Assembly (NCBI GenBank): GCA_947561715.1 | Contig: OX387205.1 | Span: 11,723,001 to 11,787,000, forward strand | Reading direction: 5' to 3' | DNA length: 64,000 nucleotides | Source: Ascidia mentula | Taxonomy: Eukaryota > Chordata > Ascidiacea > Phlebobranchia > Ascidiidae | Shown: positions 24,201-36,360 of the stretch, piece after piece | Position numbering within the stretch: the first letter of the stretch is position 1 | How the letters are laid out: each line of letters opens with the position of its first letter | Notes under the pieces: model-generated | What the model was told of the DNA's origin: nothing | Database searches by the model: none | The model's input: the letters and a program-made list of their open reading frames with translations, nothing else | Position numbers and translations under genes: made by a program

Positions 24201-27200
24201 TGTACATACCTGTCTGATATATATCCAAATACAATTGCACCAAACAAATCTCCAATCAAATAGATTGATGTTGCCAAGTAGTCAAGCCAAGCATCATCAC
24301 AAACAAGGTTAAACTAAACGACAAAAACTGAATATAATATGCTACAATGTAAAGCAACAAAATTATTTACAAACAAATCACTACATATTACATGTGTAGA
24401 AATTTTATAGATAAATAAATTGGTGAGCAGATAGAAGTGTTTTGAACAGTGACTAGTTTGAGTGGTTATTGGCTCATAGATGGCCAATACAAAGTGTTTA
24501 AATTGCCTGAATAGTAAAAGGCCAAAGTGTAATATTACTTGTACACAATCAAACATGGCAACCTCAGTAATAACAGTCTCAGTGAAGGTGCTTCGATCAT
24601 ATTCATATCCTTTGTCGCATTTGATCTTAGGTGTCGAGTAATTGAAGCAGTCATTTAAAGTGGTGCTTGCATTTTTGTATCGATATCTGCAAAAACAAGA
24701 TAACATAGTATAGTAATGACCATGCCATATAATTTCATAGCGGAACTGGCCCCTTTTTCTTGACGAGTCAGAGCGAAATCAGAAAAATCAAGCTCCCGGT
24801 GAGCTTTGAACACACAACCCTGGGATAACCATGGACTACCACTCTACCAATAGAGCTACAGGAGCTGAGAAGTTGAACAGGATATATTGTGGTCAGTACA
24901 TTTACACAACTTACTGGACAGTAGACAACCTTCACATGTATATATAGTAATTAAATAGTATGCCTGGCAGCGTTAGCAACAAACTTCACATGTATACATA
25001 GGGTATCTCTAACAGTAATCAGGCAACGTAGAGGTGTTTCATGCAATTGCATGACAGAAAGAATCATATGTTGGCAATTATAAACACAAAACTTCAAACA
25101 CAAAAAAATTTAATTTTGTCATAATTGTCTTAGTCCATATGTCACATATTAGTTTCTGAATGTTTATGGAGGCTTTTATTGATTACCTTTCCGACATGCT
25201 AGCACTATACCTGAAGCAATAGTCATAAGTACCATCTTCATCCTTTTGTGGAGTTGTTATGTTGAGTATATCCTCTTCACCTAATGCATTTATGCAACTT
25301 GTGTTGCTGATCTTGCATCTGTTACAAAATGCAAATAATTTAAAAATTCTGTCAAAGGTCGCGCCAAATACTTTCGTCGATAAATGTTCGACAACAGAGT
25401 CGCAACCTCTTCTTTTGCATAAACAATCTTATACCATTCTACTATTGAGTGAAATCAAACTTGCGACTCTGTTTGTACGAACAATTATCGACGAAAGTAT
25501 GTGGTGCCTATGTACATGACTTGACAGCTAAAAAGAGCGGCGGGCGACGGTCGGGTTGGAGTAAGGTATCGTTCGAAGAGCGTATAACGCTGTTTTTAGG
25601 CAAGCTTTGTTGGACTGGTATTGGGAAAAATAACTTTGATAGTTGAAAAAGACGTAAATATGTAAAGAAAGCACAACAATAATTAAAATCCTTTTTTTTT
25701 TATTAAAGGCAGAAGTTATCCAAGATTTTTTTAAGGGGGGGGGGGTCAAAAATTTTTTTTGGGGGAAAACTAAGGTTAATTGTGGTCGAGAACTGCAAAA
25801 TACGCACGCCAGTGTTGGCGCCAATCGTTACATAAACGGTAGCTTCCTGGCTTGCGTAATTTGTAACGTTATGGTACAATGGAGGCGAGTTTTTGCGGTG
25901 GTGCTTGCGCCGTATAGTTTTATTAATATTACTTTCGAAGAAAGGCTTGTATATATTTGTTTCCAAAAGAGATCAAACGTGGGCTTACTATGCGAGCGCT
26001 AACAGTTGCTTATCAACATGCGTAATATTTGCAACGTTTTTGACAACTAAACTAATTGTCTTTACACACAAGTAAACCGCTTGGCATTACAACAACGTGG
26101 CCACTAAAAACGAGGTTTCGTCCTGAAGGCCGCATCTCTGTATTTCTATGGAAAAGACTTTCCCGGTTGGGAATTGCCCTTCTCGAACTATGTCCTGCGT
26201 AACAGAGTAAAATTGTGTGTAACAATGCAATGGGTCATGCATGGGCGCCAGTGTTTTGGTTGAATGAGCGCAGATGAACAGGCTGTTGCCAGGGCGATTT
26301 TCAGCGTGTTTGGGGCAGTTTTAGTTTGTTTTTCAGGGCTATTAGTCAGGCAGTAAATTGGTAGAGGGTGCTGTTGTACATGTAGCTGAAAAACTACCCA
26401 AATATTGAGGTTGATTTTGTGAAAAAATGAATCACAGAAAGTATGTTCAATTTGTGATTTTCTGTTAGTGCGGACCCTTGGCAAGGAATTGTGGCCAAAT
26501 TTATAATCAAAATAACTACTTAAACTGCTCCCCCGGGGGCATTTTGACCCTCTGTTGGCCATTATTTTGGTCAAAAAAGCAGAAAAAAGTGTAGGTTTGT
26601 TTTGTGAAAAAATGAATCAGAGAAAGTTACCTCCATTTGCGATTAAGTGAAGCCACCAACCCTCCTCTACACAATTCATGAAGAATTAGATGTCTTGTAA
26701 TTGTCTTGGGGCCCCACCGGGGCTGTTTGTACACCCCCTAGGACTGACAATTTAGCAGTTAGCCTTTGCAAAACCCCCCAATGTGCTGTCTTAATGCAGC
26801 TGCAATCAATTTTTTTCTGTTCAGCAATAGAAGTCCCCCTTCATGAGTCATCAGACCCGGCAATTGTTTTTGGCAAACAAGAGAAACTGTAACCAGGTGC
26901 ACAATAACAAATGACTTCTAAAACTCAATTTTTGGGATTTAATTGAGAGATGCGGCCTTAAGACTGACGAAAAATAAAACTTGTTTCGTAACAATGCAAC
27001 ATGTTTGGTAAAAATCATACACTGTGTATTCGGCTCCGTTCCTAAATAATTCAAGCAAAACATGATCTAAAGATGGCAGTTCATAACTCCGTGCCATAGT
27101 TTTTTTGCGATTTAGGTTGGAAACCACTATTTAAAAAAAACTTTACATAATTACCTGTAATCCGGGGTATAATTCATAAACACAGGAGCGGTAATGTTGT

Positions 27201-27300
27201 AGCCAACCGGAAGACTGCTGTACGACACCAATATTATTAAGAATATTTGGTATCTTCCCATTCCACCAAGTTTGGATAAAACCACGTCAAAATCAATCAT
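21265..27300 (-). CDS. Gene C: SLC22-type transporter with altered C-terminal tail, about 600 aa
   Basis: The exons from the ATG are 27155-27300, 25211-25318, 24563-24686, 24210-24313, 23964-24118, 23697-23821, 23514-23618, 23289-23378, 22819-22907, 22624-22706, 22283-22432, 21915-22023, 21526-21786 and 21265-21418. Exon 2 has one extra codon (PQKDEDGT). Exons 1-13 are intact with [21 protein letters not shown] and ELYPTVVR. Compared with B, exon 14 carries a two-codon insertion and then a one-base loss, so the frame shifts after HHQSR. It runs on to a later TGA and replaces the PDZ-type end with a basic, unrelated tail. The transport core should be unaffected. Intron 1 holds a fold-back MITE and a family 1 element, intron 2 a SINE, and intron 8 a 308-bp insertion. 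Confidence 0.85.
22938..23245. mobile_element. 308-bp insertion in intron 8 of gene C with 12-bp target duplication
   Basis: Gene B has an uninterrupted site here. In C the 12 bases CTACCAAAAGCC occur on both sides (22926-22937 and 23246-23257). The insert has no clear inverted ends. It carries a + strand reading frame from 23059 with a Lys-rich start (MDLLREKYISPKTATSVSPL) that runs past the right edge. A 12-bp duplication suits insertion by target-primed reverse transcription. The source of the sequence is not recognised. Confidence 0.6.
24746..24868 (-). repeat. tRNA-derived SINE in intron 2 of gene C
   Basis: On the minus strand, TGTAGCTCTATTGGTAGAG is followed by TTGTGTGTTCAAAGC and a tail ending AAGAAAAAGGGGCCAG. 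Orientation and intron position match the copy at 5106 in gene A, so it was present before the two genes separated. Confidence 0.6.
25361..25508. mobile_element. Small fold-back MITE in intron 1 of gene C
   Basis: Arms of about 45 bp (from ATACTTTCGTCGATAA on the left through CAGAGTCGCAA) are repeated in inverse on the right (TTGCGACTCTG through TTATCGACGAAAGTAT) around a 55-bp centre. Internal arm differences are few. No coding capacity. Confidence 0.8.
25509..26127. other. Middle of intron 1 of gene C
   Basis: About 25590-25710 is homologous to 35555-35690 in intron 1 of gene D. The rest shows short G runs and A-rich stretches, and no supportable gene. Confidence 0.5.
26128..26957. mobile_element. 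Non-autonomous TIR element, family 1, copy 2 (reverse)
   Basis: GGCCGCATCTC and GAGATGCGGCC bound 830 bp that are the reverse complement of copy 1, without its duplicated left end. Flanks are TGAA and TTAA, which is an imperfect 4-bp target duplication. Confidence 0.82.
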
Positions 27301-27488
27301 GGTTCACACTCTTTCACACAACTAATTTAAATATAGTTTCTCACCACAAGGCAAAAGTTGCTGTAAAATACTAAATTTAGCTGAATTTTGCAAAGTTGCA
27401 TTTCTACGACTTGCACCTTTTCAATGCCATGACAGCAGCCATGTGCAAATGAATTAGTTCGCGTGCGAGCTTCGGCCGTTTAACTGCG

Positions 27489-27508
27489 AAGAACTGACAG
27501 ACCATAAC
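27489..27508 (-). promoter_or_regulatory. Conserved upstream block of gene C
   Basis: On the minus strand it reads GTTATGGTCTGTCAGTTCTT, identical to the block of gene A and lying about 190-210 bases before the ATG. Confidence 0.42.
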
Positions 27509-28087
27509 GCGCGAGCGTCCGGCCTCAATTTAGTGAGCTTTGTAATCTATGTGACGGATTTGTGGGAACTGAGAATTCATATCCTCACCGGATAACAGCA
27601 TGCAGAACAATTTAGTTGTCTGTATTTTTTTCCTCTTCCATTTACACGCGGAAAACATTGTAAGACAAACGAATTGGGATTTTCGTGTGATGAATGTTTT
27701 GCCTTCAGCCTTTGGCGCCTGCCTCGATTGCTCGCTTGTCTCATGTGCCCTGTGCAGTAGCAGCGGTTTTAGTTGTTGGTTGTATCACTGAGGGAGACTT
27801 CATACCATCGGGGGAGACTACATGAATTGTATGTTTGCTAAACTTGTCTTAGTCGTTAACCATCACAATATCAGATAAGTTATTCTCAATATAAGTAGTC
27901 GGTGCCAAAACATCATTTAAAAATTAATCTGTGTCTTTTTTGGCGTCGTTCTTGACTCGTGTTGAATCGAGTGACGTGGCATGATTTGTGATGAGAGAGT
28001 CGCAAGAAAACGGCAGCACGCGCATAAAGTAACACAGCCCGCGACAGTACATCGTTTTAACATAATGTGTTATCACAAACAGCTCTG
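27509..28087. other. Intergenic stretch upstream of gene C
   Basis: The stretch contains a copy of a recurring intergenic block (GCCTTCAGCC, then TCGATTGCTCGCTTGTCTCA) also seen at about 36940, 44610 and 53560. No gene is seen. Confidence 0.55.
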
Positions 28088-28650
28088 AGGGGGCCCCCAT
28101 AAACAGTTTTGAGACATCTAATTCTGAATGCATTGTGTTAAGGAGGGTTAGTGACCTTACTTTGTTTCAAATGGAGGGGTACTTTCTGTGATTCCTTTTT
28201 TCACAAAACAAACCTACACCTTTTTTTTGCTTTTTTAGCCAAAATAATGTCCAACAGGGGGCAAAATGCCTCTGGCGGAGCGGTTAAAGTTGTTATCTCC
28301 AATATAATTTTGACCAGAATTCCTAGACAAGGGTCGAGACTAACAGAAAAATCACAAATTGAGCATAATTTCTGTGATTCATTTTTCCACAAAATCCACC
28401 TTAATATGATGGTAGTTTTTCAGCTATATGTTCAACAGCACCCTCTACCAATTTACTGCGTGATAATAACCCTGAAAACCATAGTAAAAACTACCCCAAA
28501 CTCACTGAAAATCGTCCTGGCAACAGCCTGTTCATCTGCGCTCATTCAACCAAAACACTGGCACCCATGCATGACCCATTGCATTGTTACCCACAATTAA
28601 CTCTGTTACGCAGGAGAAACTCTTTTCCATAAAAATACTGAGATACGGCC
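28088..28650. mobile_element. TIR element, family 1, copy 3 (left end missing), inserted in family 2
   Basis: The right half and right terminus (GAGATACGGCC) match copy 1. The left terminus cannot be found. It is followed directly by TGTACAGTCTCATCC, which is an internal sequence of the family 2 element, so this copy entered a family 2 element at TGTA. Confidence 0.7.
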
Positions 28651-28821
28651 TGTACAGTCTCATCCAGGTGCAAATTTTTTTTCAAGTTTGACGAATATTA
28701 GGTCCATATGTAAGTCACAAGACCCACCAACGTTCATTGGGAAACAAGCGGACAGTGGCTAGATGCTTTACAGCAGGGCCTTGAAAACAGGATTTATTCA
28801 ACTTATTACCTATATAGGTCC
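28651..28821. mobile_element. Family 2 TIR element, right end only
   Basis: This matches the last 170 bp of the element at 42177-43003, including the terminus ..CCTATATAGGTCC. The left part was displaced by copy 3 of family 1 or lost. Confidence 0.75.
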
Positions 28822-28950
28822 TAAACACAAAACTTAAAACACAAAAAATGTCAATTTTATCATAATTGTTTTAGTCCATCTGTCAGTTTAGTTTCTAAAC
28901 ATTTTTGGGAGGCTTTTATTGATCACCTTTCCGACATGCTAGCACCATAC

Positions 28951-30437
28951 CTGAAGCAATAGTCATCCTTTTGTGGAGTTGATATGTTGCGTATATTCTG
29001 TTTACCTAATGTATTGGTGCAGTTTGTGCTGCTTATTTTGCATCTGATACAAAACGCAAATAATTTAAAATTCGGGAAAAGGGTCGGGTCCGCAAAATCG
29101 GCTCCAAGCAACTTTTCCCGAATGTTCGGTTTCGGCCAAATTAAAAAAATGCTGTTTCGGGTCTTCACTAGGAATTATATAATAAAGGGACACACGTTGA
29201 GAAAAAATAAGTTCTATTTGCAGTACGGGAAGGCAACAAAAACATAAAAAAACACTAATGTAGATGTATAACTGCAACCTATGCCGTAATATAATAAAGT
29301 TTATGGAAACTTGGCATTGTCCTTCCTTCTGGTTTGAGAATGATTCAATTTTCTAATTAATAAGTACAATTTTATTCTTACCAAGTGCCAATATAAAGAC
29401 ACAAGGCAGACGACGTTAACTTCAACCTTTTTCACACAAGCAGTTTACGTGGCAACTAATAGAAATAGCATGCCAGGCACTGCGCTTGCAAAAGCGAACG
29501 ATGGTCAGAGAGGAAATGGCCGCGCCGGTAAAGCGTGTGAAACAACGTTGTGTAACATACATCGAAAGCAAAACAAAGTTGCGTTGACATGGTCAGACTT
29601 TGGCCAACGCCAGCAGCGACGATATACTGGAAATTACACACAACCCAACGACCAATTTGGCGTCATTGACAAACAATATGACCTTTATGCGTTGCAAATT
29701 CAATGGTTGGAAAAACAATAATAGCATAATATTCAAAAACACATGTCGCTGGCTGCAATCTGGTGTAATAATTGGTTGAGAAAGTCGAGGGCGTCGCATA
29801 GCATATACAGACCTGATGAATGTATGCAAAATAGCACGTCAAGTTAATTAGAGAGTGGGTGTTTTTACACAGCATGCTTAACCCACCGACACTAAAAAAC
29901 TTTTTGGGGCTAAACTTTGTGCACTGTATTCATGTACTTCTGAAGAGTACATAAGATAATTGTGAATTGAGGTTTAACACCTAGGTCCGCACTACAGAGA
30001 GACACATCTCAAATTATGACGTTACTGCAGTGGACATTTTAGGATAGCTGCTATTGCGTTATAGTCCTATTTTTGCTTTGTCCCTGCATTTGGTTTTTGT
30101 AGGCGCCAAGTCGAATCTTGGTCAGTTAATTCACAGCATTAATAATGGACACAGCAATGTTCGCAAAGATGGTATTTCTTAACCTTGTGCCATAATTTAT
30201 TGATTTCGCGTCTTTTTGGCAGGACTTTGTGGTGATACGTCATTTCCTTGAGGTAGGGAAACATTATCCCTAATATACGTTACATAATTACCTATAATCC
30301 GGGGTGTAATTTATAAATACAGGAGCAGTAGCGTTGTAGCCAACCGAAAGACTGCTGTACGATACCATCAATATTAACAATATTTGATATCTTTCCATTC
30401 CACCAAGTTTGGATAAAACCACGTCAAAATCAATCAT
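28951..30437 (-). pseudogene. Truncated SLC22 copy, exons 1 and 2 only
   Basis: Exon 1 (30292-30437) is intact, with [18 protein letters not shown] and a good donor. Exon 2 (28951-29043) is in frame but lacks four codons (PQKDDYCFR). Exons 3-14 are absent. About 130 bases beyond exon 2 the homology stops at the family 2 and family 1 transposon pieces, which probably mark the deletion edge. Intron 1 matches that of gene B. Confidence 0.88.
29449..29721 (+). other. Unrecognised 90-codon open frame within intron 1 of the truncated copy
   Basis: The frame opens MATNRNSMPGTALAKANDG and ends QIQWLEKQ. The matching sequence in gene B (16431-16700) is broken in this frame, which argues against a conserved protein. 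It could be a captured exon or transposon piece. No domain is recognised. Confidence 0.2.
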
Positions 30438-30657
30438 GGTTTTGTTTTTGCTCTTTTTACGTGACCAATACCAACAAATTCCAGCTGTAACGTAAAATTT
30501 GCGGTATGAAACCCAGACCGCAATTTTGCAAAGCTGCAAAGCTGCATTGCTGCGTCTTGCACGTTTTCTATGCTAATCGCAACAGCCATGTTCCCATGAA
30601 TTAGTAGGCGTGCGATCTTCCGACGTTGAATGGTGTATAACTGACATGTTAACTGTG

Positions 30658-30677
30658 AAAAACTGATAGACCATAAC
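30658..30677 (-). promoter_or_regulatory. Conserved upstream block of the truncated copy
   Basis: On the minus strand it reads GTTATGGTCTATCAGTTTTT, as upstream of gene B. Confidence 0.38.
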
Positions 30678-31076
30678 GAGGTAACTGAGGGCCTAAGTTA
30701 GATGGGCGGATACAAATTTTGTGTTGATCTGTATTTTTGCGATTCCGATGATGCCGAAAAGTTGGCGAATACGACAAACGAATTAGGATTTTATACAAAA
30801 ATTGTTGCAAAATTATGGATGATAAAAGATTGGTTGACTAGCTACATTTTTAACACATTGCTAACTCTTAGATTAACTGTTGGACCCTTTTTGTTTGCGT
30901 TTGTCACATATGTACTTCGAAACAGAAACGCTACGGTACAAACCATCGTTGCAAAATTAATCTGCGTATACTATAAAATTGTCGTGGAAAGTCTATCGTG
31001 TTCGGCAACACTTTTTAATATCATATGCGGGGTTAGTTTGTAGTTTTTATGAATATCTCGAACAATGGTCAGTTTG
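30678..31076. other. Intergenic stretch between gene D and the truncated copy
   Basis: The first part is homologous to 17700-17850, and the last part is the 3' flank of gene D. The open frame here resembles no protein. Confidence 0.5.
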
Positions 31077-34000
31077 TCACAGTTCTGTTCCATCGAATGC
31101 CGAATTGTCATATTCCTTTCTCTGGTGATGCCTCGTGTTTTCATTTGCTTGTGACTTCCTCAAATTTCTATTGAAGGAAACATTTCGTGGAACATAGAGA
31201 TGTGTGTTAATTTAACGTAAAATAATAAGTAAATGGTTAAACAATAAGGCTTGTTGAGTTGTATGAGGAAATACCAACGTAATGGTAAGGATGGTCGTGT
31301 ATGTACGTGTTTTTGTTTCTTGAAACAAAAAAGCGATTTGTTTAAAGTATTGGGGTATTGAACATATGTTTAGGAAACAATCGACCTATATACAAAGCCT
31401 CAACCGCGTTTGCTGCTGGGACAGAATACTTACTTTCGACTAATGGTCACTTGATTCGCATTTAAACTTCCCACGTTTCCAGACGCGTAAAATAATTCTG
31501 CGTCTTCAAGAGTCTCAAGCATATCCATATTTTTGGTTTCAGGTAATAATACCACCATAGCGGCGGCGAGGAGCGCCAACACACCGAATATCACATTCGG
31601 TAACCAAGGTATGTATGATTGTAGGCTTATCACAAAGGGCGAAATAATGCTTCCGATTCCCGCACACGTTGACCCCACAGCAACAGCGTTCGATCTACAC
31701 AATCGAAAAGATTGTATTACTTACAAAGGGATCAACGCGTGGGAGTGTACTGCACTAGTTTGCAGTAAAGAATACCTGACCACTGTGGGGTAGAGTTCAG
31801 TGCCGTAAATGAACATGACACCAAGCGAACCAGAAGTCCCTATCTTTGCCGCCATGGCAAATACAACACTCAAGGTCTGAAGGCCTGAGAAAAGATACTG
31901 TGATGTTATAAACCATTTTATTCAGGTGGTTTGCTATTTGATTTAGTAAAACCCTTAGCTTCGACTGGCGACTCGTATATCACACCTATGTGTAGCCACT
32001 GCTCAAACACACATCTTCAAAAATTCTTGTTATTACATATAAAACAGATTAGTTTAACTGAACACCTTGGTCAGCATATTGATCAACTATGGTTGCACAC
32101 AAAACAGTCACTCCACCAAGGACAAGCATAAATGCAAGCATTATGCGCCGACCAGTCCAGTCCATGAAAGCAGTTATAAATATGAATGAACCTATTTCCA
32201 TAACTCCATCTAAAAAAAGTGTTGTGATTTTTCCCACTATAATAGGCGTATGAGGATAATTAGAACATTTGTGTTATGTGTTGTGTAACCAGTAAACGTG
32301 TTACCTATAATGTGTCACATTGAAAATGTGGTTTGAAGTACAGTTTAAACTACAAATAGATATACTCACTCAAAGTGTTATTTACAAATATGTTTCCATG
32401 TAGAGAGCCAACGTTGAGTGAAATTCCATAATATATTAATCCATTCACAAACCTGTTCAAAATAAGAATGTAACATATTCTGCATGAAAACTCTAGTTTA
32501 AAAACAGCATAATTTAAAAAGCAATGAATAATAACTAACAAGATTTGCATTTAAGCATTTGCTCTGACGCTTATTTTTCTGAACATTTAGTTTCTAATTC
32601 AACCTAGGGCCATACAAGAGCAAGAAAGTTAAACTTGTCAATTTACGCACCAGTTAAGAGCAACTACTATGGAGATTATTCTCATTTTCGGAGTACGGAA
32701 CAAATCAATTGATGAATATGTTTTGTTGATTTCTATTTCCTGACACAAACAACTGTTATACCAAAAATCTGTACATGGTTAAATGTTACCTAAAATTTAC
32801 CTCATTAACATTACCAGATTGTTCTGCCTCTGCCCATAATGTACTTTCATCTAATTCTACTTTGTTGTACTTAGCAATTTTTCTTGTAATCTGGTTCAAA
32901 TGATCAAAACACAAAACACATGTTCATAATAAAACAAACAAACAATGCATGGTATTAAATTACATTTTATATGATTAAGTTCCATGAAAAGATCCAGCAA
33001 GGACAAAAACAAATAAAACAAACCTCTTTAGCTTGTTCATTTCTTCCATTGGAGAAAAGCCATCGCGGTGATTCGGGTACAACAAATAGAAAAAATACAA
33101 ATGGAAGGGTAAACACTGCCATCACAAACTAAAAACAAAGTTGTTAACCTTCCTGCCAGAAAGTGACTTGAACCAATAACAATATTATATATGCCCCACC
33201 TGCATGTCATGCCAGTTGTTCCAATAGTAAGCAATACCAGACAAAAGCATGTATCCTATTGCATAGCCTACCTGAAAACTGGCTCCAACTAGTGTTCTCC
33301 ATCGAGTGGAAACAATTTCTAATACTAGAAAAAATGCTACAAAGTAAAACTAAAACATGACTTTAAGAGCTTTGTTTGCAGCTTTTATGTGTACATTTTT
33401 CCAAAAATAATGTAAAGAAACTTCTGAGAAAACTTACAGTAAACAAAGCTGGACAAGAAGATACCATATCCAAACACAGCAGAAAATAGTCGGAAAATGA
33501 CAAAGAGCCAAAATTTATGAACAAAACTGCACCCAAGCAAAATCGCAAACCAGAAAGCAGCTGTTATAATCATGGCAAATTTTCGGCCAAATCTAAACAA
33601 AATATTTTTACTATGATCATTAACAGTAGTGGCATGTTTTTTTGCTACTAACATGAAGAATTTTATTGTAGATTTTAATGCACTGAAAAAATTGATAAAG
33701 CAATTGTACAAACCTGTCTGAAATATATCCAAGCACAATTGCTCCAATTAAATCACCAAACAAAAAGATTGATGTTGCCAAGAAGTCAAGCCAAGCATCT
33801 TCACATACAAGGTTAAACTAAAAGACATTGAACTTTTTTAAAACTAAATGCACTATAATATCAAGTGGAGCAATTCAAATATTCAAATAAAAACCACTAC
33901 ATGTTTATACTGAGTTAGTTTTTGTCAATTGCATATCCAATTTGAAGAAGATTTAGTCCGTGTTGAGATTGCAATGGATTTATCATTAACTAGCCAAAAT

Positions 34001-36152
34001 CATAGATCAAACCAGTGTAAATTGAATGTGTAGTATTTTGTTTATATATTTAAACATGGCAACCTCAGTAATAACAGTCTCACTGAAGGTACTTCGATCA
34101 TATTCATATCCTTCGTCACATTTTATCACAGGTGAAGAGTAATTGAAGCAGTCATTTAAAGTGGTGCTTGCATTTTTGTATTGATATCTGCAAAAACAAT
34201 ATTTTAAGTTGTAGCAAAAGCCAAACCATTAACATCAGATGTTGGTACTTATAATTATAAAATTTCAAAATTTGGTGATCTCATAACATAGTTTTTGAAG
34301 GTTTTTCCCAACATTTCTAACCTATCAGCACTCTACCTTGAGCAATAGTCGTAGGAACCATCTTCCTTTCGTTGGGTTGTTATGTTGAGTATATCGTCTT
34401 CACTTAATCGACTGGTGCAGTTTGTGTTGCTTATTTTGCATCTGACACAAAGACAAATACGATAAAACAGACACAAAATTTTGCTCCGCAAAATCGGTTC
34501 TAAGATAAAACAAAGTTGTCTCGACATAGCAGCGCAACATTGTTATTCTTTTTGAGTTGACTAATGTTGCACATTAAACCTTAAATGTTCACAAAAATTA
34601 AGCAAAACGTAGATATTGTAAAAAACACATTGGTAAGATGACGTAGATTTTTTGGCGCAAAACTTTTCCCGCGTTTTGTAATTTAAGTTTTGCTGGTACT
34701 TTGAAGATTCAAAAATGTAACTAAAAAGTGTACACTATTTTGCAAATAATTATGACGTTTTTTGTTTATTTAACAAATAGCTGAAATCAAACTTGGCGCA
34801 ATATCAGCATTGGGGCATTAGCGCATAAAATATCATTCAAGCTTTCAGGAATCGGGACGTGGCCACTTAACGTTTCGACCCTTCCACACGTTCATGCTTT
34901 GGGTAACTCGTGTACTTTTAACGGCAGCACGGATATCATAGATTTTCGGGTGAACAAACGTTTTTTTTTTGTTTGGGGCTTTTTCTTCCTGCCAAAATTC
35001 GATCATTTCGTCAAGCTTTTGTTTATTCTCTTCTATGACCTGATAATTTTTCATAAAACTCAAAAAGAGTTGTCTTCTCGCGATTTCTTGCCATGATGTC
35101 CGAAGTATCCCCGACCACGTGACGGCATAGAAATTATTAAAATATGGCCGTACTTTTAAAGGTTACACAAAATCATCTTTGGCCTATCCAAGAATACATA
35201 TTTGAATATGCAATCAACCAAAAATTACTGCATTTTGAATAACTGTAACAGATATATAGCCTTACACATACAAATTAAACAACTTGGTTTCACTGATAAA
35301 TTGACTTTTTCGATTATAATTTTTGAAGCGGACATGATTTAACTACAAAGTTCCTGTTAACGTTTGATGGAGACAAAGCTTTTGTAAAAGTGTCTTAAAA
35401 ATACCTAATTCCCAGGTCTCCCCTACATGCGAGAAGCGCCTTATTTCGAGTATACAGAACCGTTGCGTTGTTGTTAGAAAACTCTCACAAAAATAATGTT
35501 GGGAAAATTTACAAAAAGCCTCATACATGCGCTGTTGTTAAAGTGCTATCTGGTTTACAACGCAGTTTTTAGGCAAGCTTTGTAGGACTGTTATTGGGAA
35601 AAATAACTTTGGTAGTTTAATGAGACGTAAATATGTAAAGAATGCACAAAAATAATCAATATTCATCCTTATTTATAAAAAGCAGAAGTCATAAGGCTTA
35701 AAACATCCTCTTTCACAGAAGAAATCACATTGTTTCGGCAAAAGAACTCGCGGTGATTGCAGTGTAAACAGAGCGATTTACACGGCTGAGTTAAGCTTCG
35801 CAAGACAAAGCATTGTGTAAACCTCAACGGGCGGATAATTTTACCTGTGAATATGAGAGTTGAAAATGAATAGAAATCATACACTGTGTATTCGGCCCGT
35901 TCCTAAATAATGCAACCAAAACATGATTGGCAGTTCATAACTCCGTGCCATAGTTCTTTTTGCGATAGGTTGGAAACCACTTTCAAAAGAAACTTTACGT
36001 AAATACCTGTAATCCGGGGTATAATTCATAAACACAGGAGCGGTAATGTTGTAGCCAACCGGAAGACTGCTATAAGACACCAATATAATCAAGAATATTT
36101 GGTATCTTCCGATTCCACCAAGTTTGGATAAAACCACGTCAAAATCAATCAT
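31077..36152 (-). CDS. Gene D: SLC22-type transporter, intact, 576 aa
   Basis: The exons from the ATG are 36007-36152, 34337-34441, 34064-34187, 33714-33817, 33438-33592, 33200-33324, 33024-33128, 32801-32890, 32651-32739, 32370-32452, 32066-32209, 31776-31884, 31434-31694 and 31077-31167. Exon 11 is two codons shorter at its end (DQYADQ in place of DQYAGNNQ). Exon 12 has a distinctive [17 protein letters not shown] where others have SYAVI or [20 protein letters not shown] and DWTGRR are kept. Exon 14 starts at a shifted but in-frame acceptor ([16 protein letters not shown]) and ends DGTEL, a type I PDZ ligand. Exon 1 and its 5' flank are nearly the same as in gene C. Confidence 0.92.
34442..36006. 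other. Intron 1 of gene D
   Basis: The intron contains a block shared with gene C (35555-35690) and an unrecognised minus-strand open frame (34845-35063). The rest is AT-rich with no clear repeat ends. Confidence 0.5.
34845..35063 (-). other. Unrecognised 72-codon open frame in intron 1 of gene D
   Basis: The frame reads [20 protein letters not shown] at its start and has a Lys-rich centre ([20 protein letters not shown]). A second frame just upstream offers [19 protein letters not shown] and overlaps it. The composition looks protein-like rather than random, so it may be a fragment of a transposed or retroposed gene. I do not recognise it. Confidence 0.25.
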
Positions 36153-36340
36153 GGTTCTCACTCTTTCACACAACTAATTTAAATATAGTTTCTCACCACA
36201 AGGCAAAAGTTGCTGTAAAATACTAAATTTAGCTGAATTTTGCAAAGTTGCATTTCTACGACTTGCACCTTTTCAATGCCATGACAGCAGCCATGTGCAA
36301 ATGAATTAGTTCGCGAGCGAGCTTCGGCCGTTCAACTGCG

Positions 36341-36360
36341 AAGAACTGACAGACCATAAC
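36341..36360 (-). promoter_or_regulatory. Conserved upstream block of gene D
   Basis: On the minus strand it reads GTTATGGTCTGTCAGTTCTT, identical to A and C, about 190-210 bases before the ATG. Confidence 0.42.
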
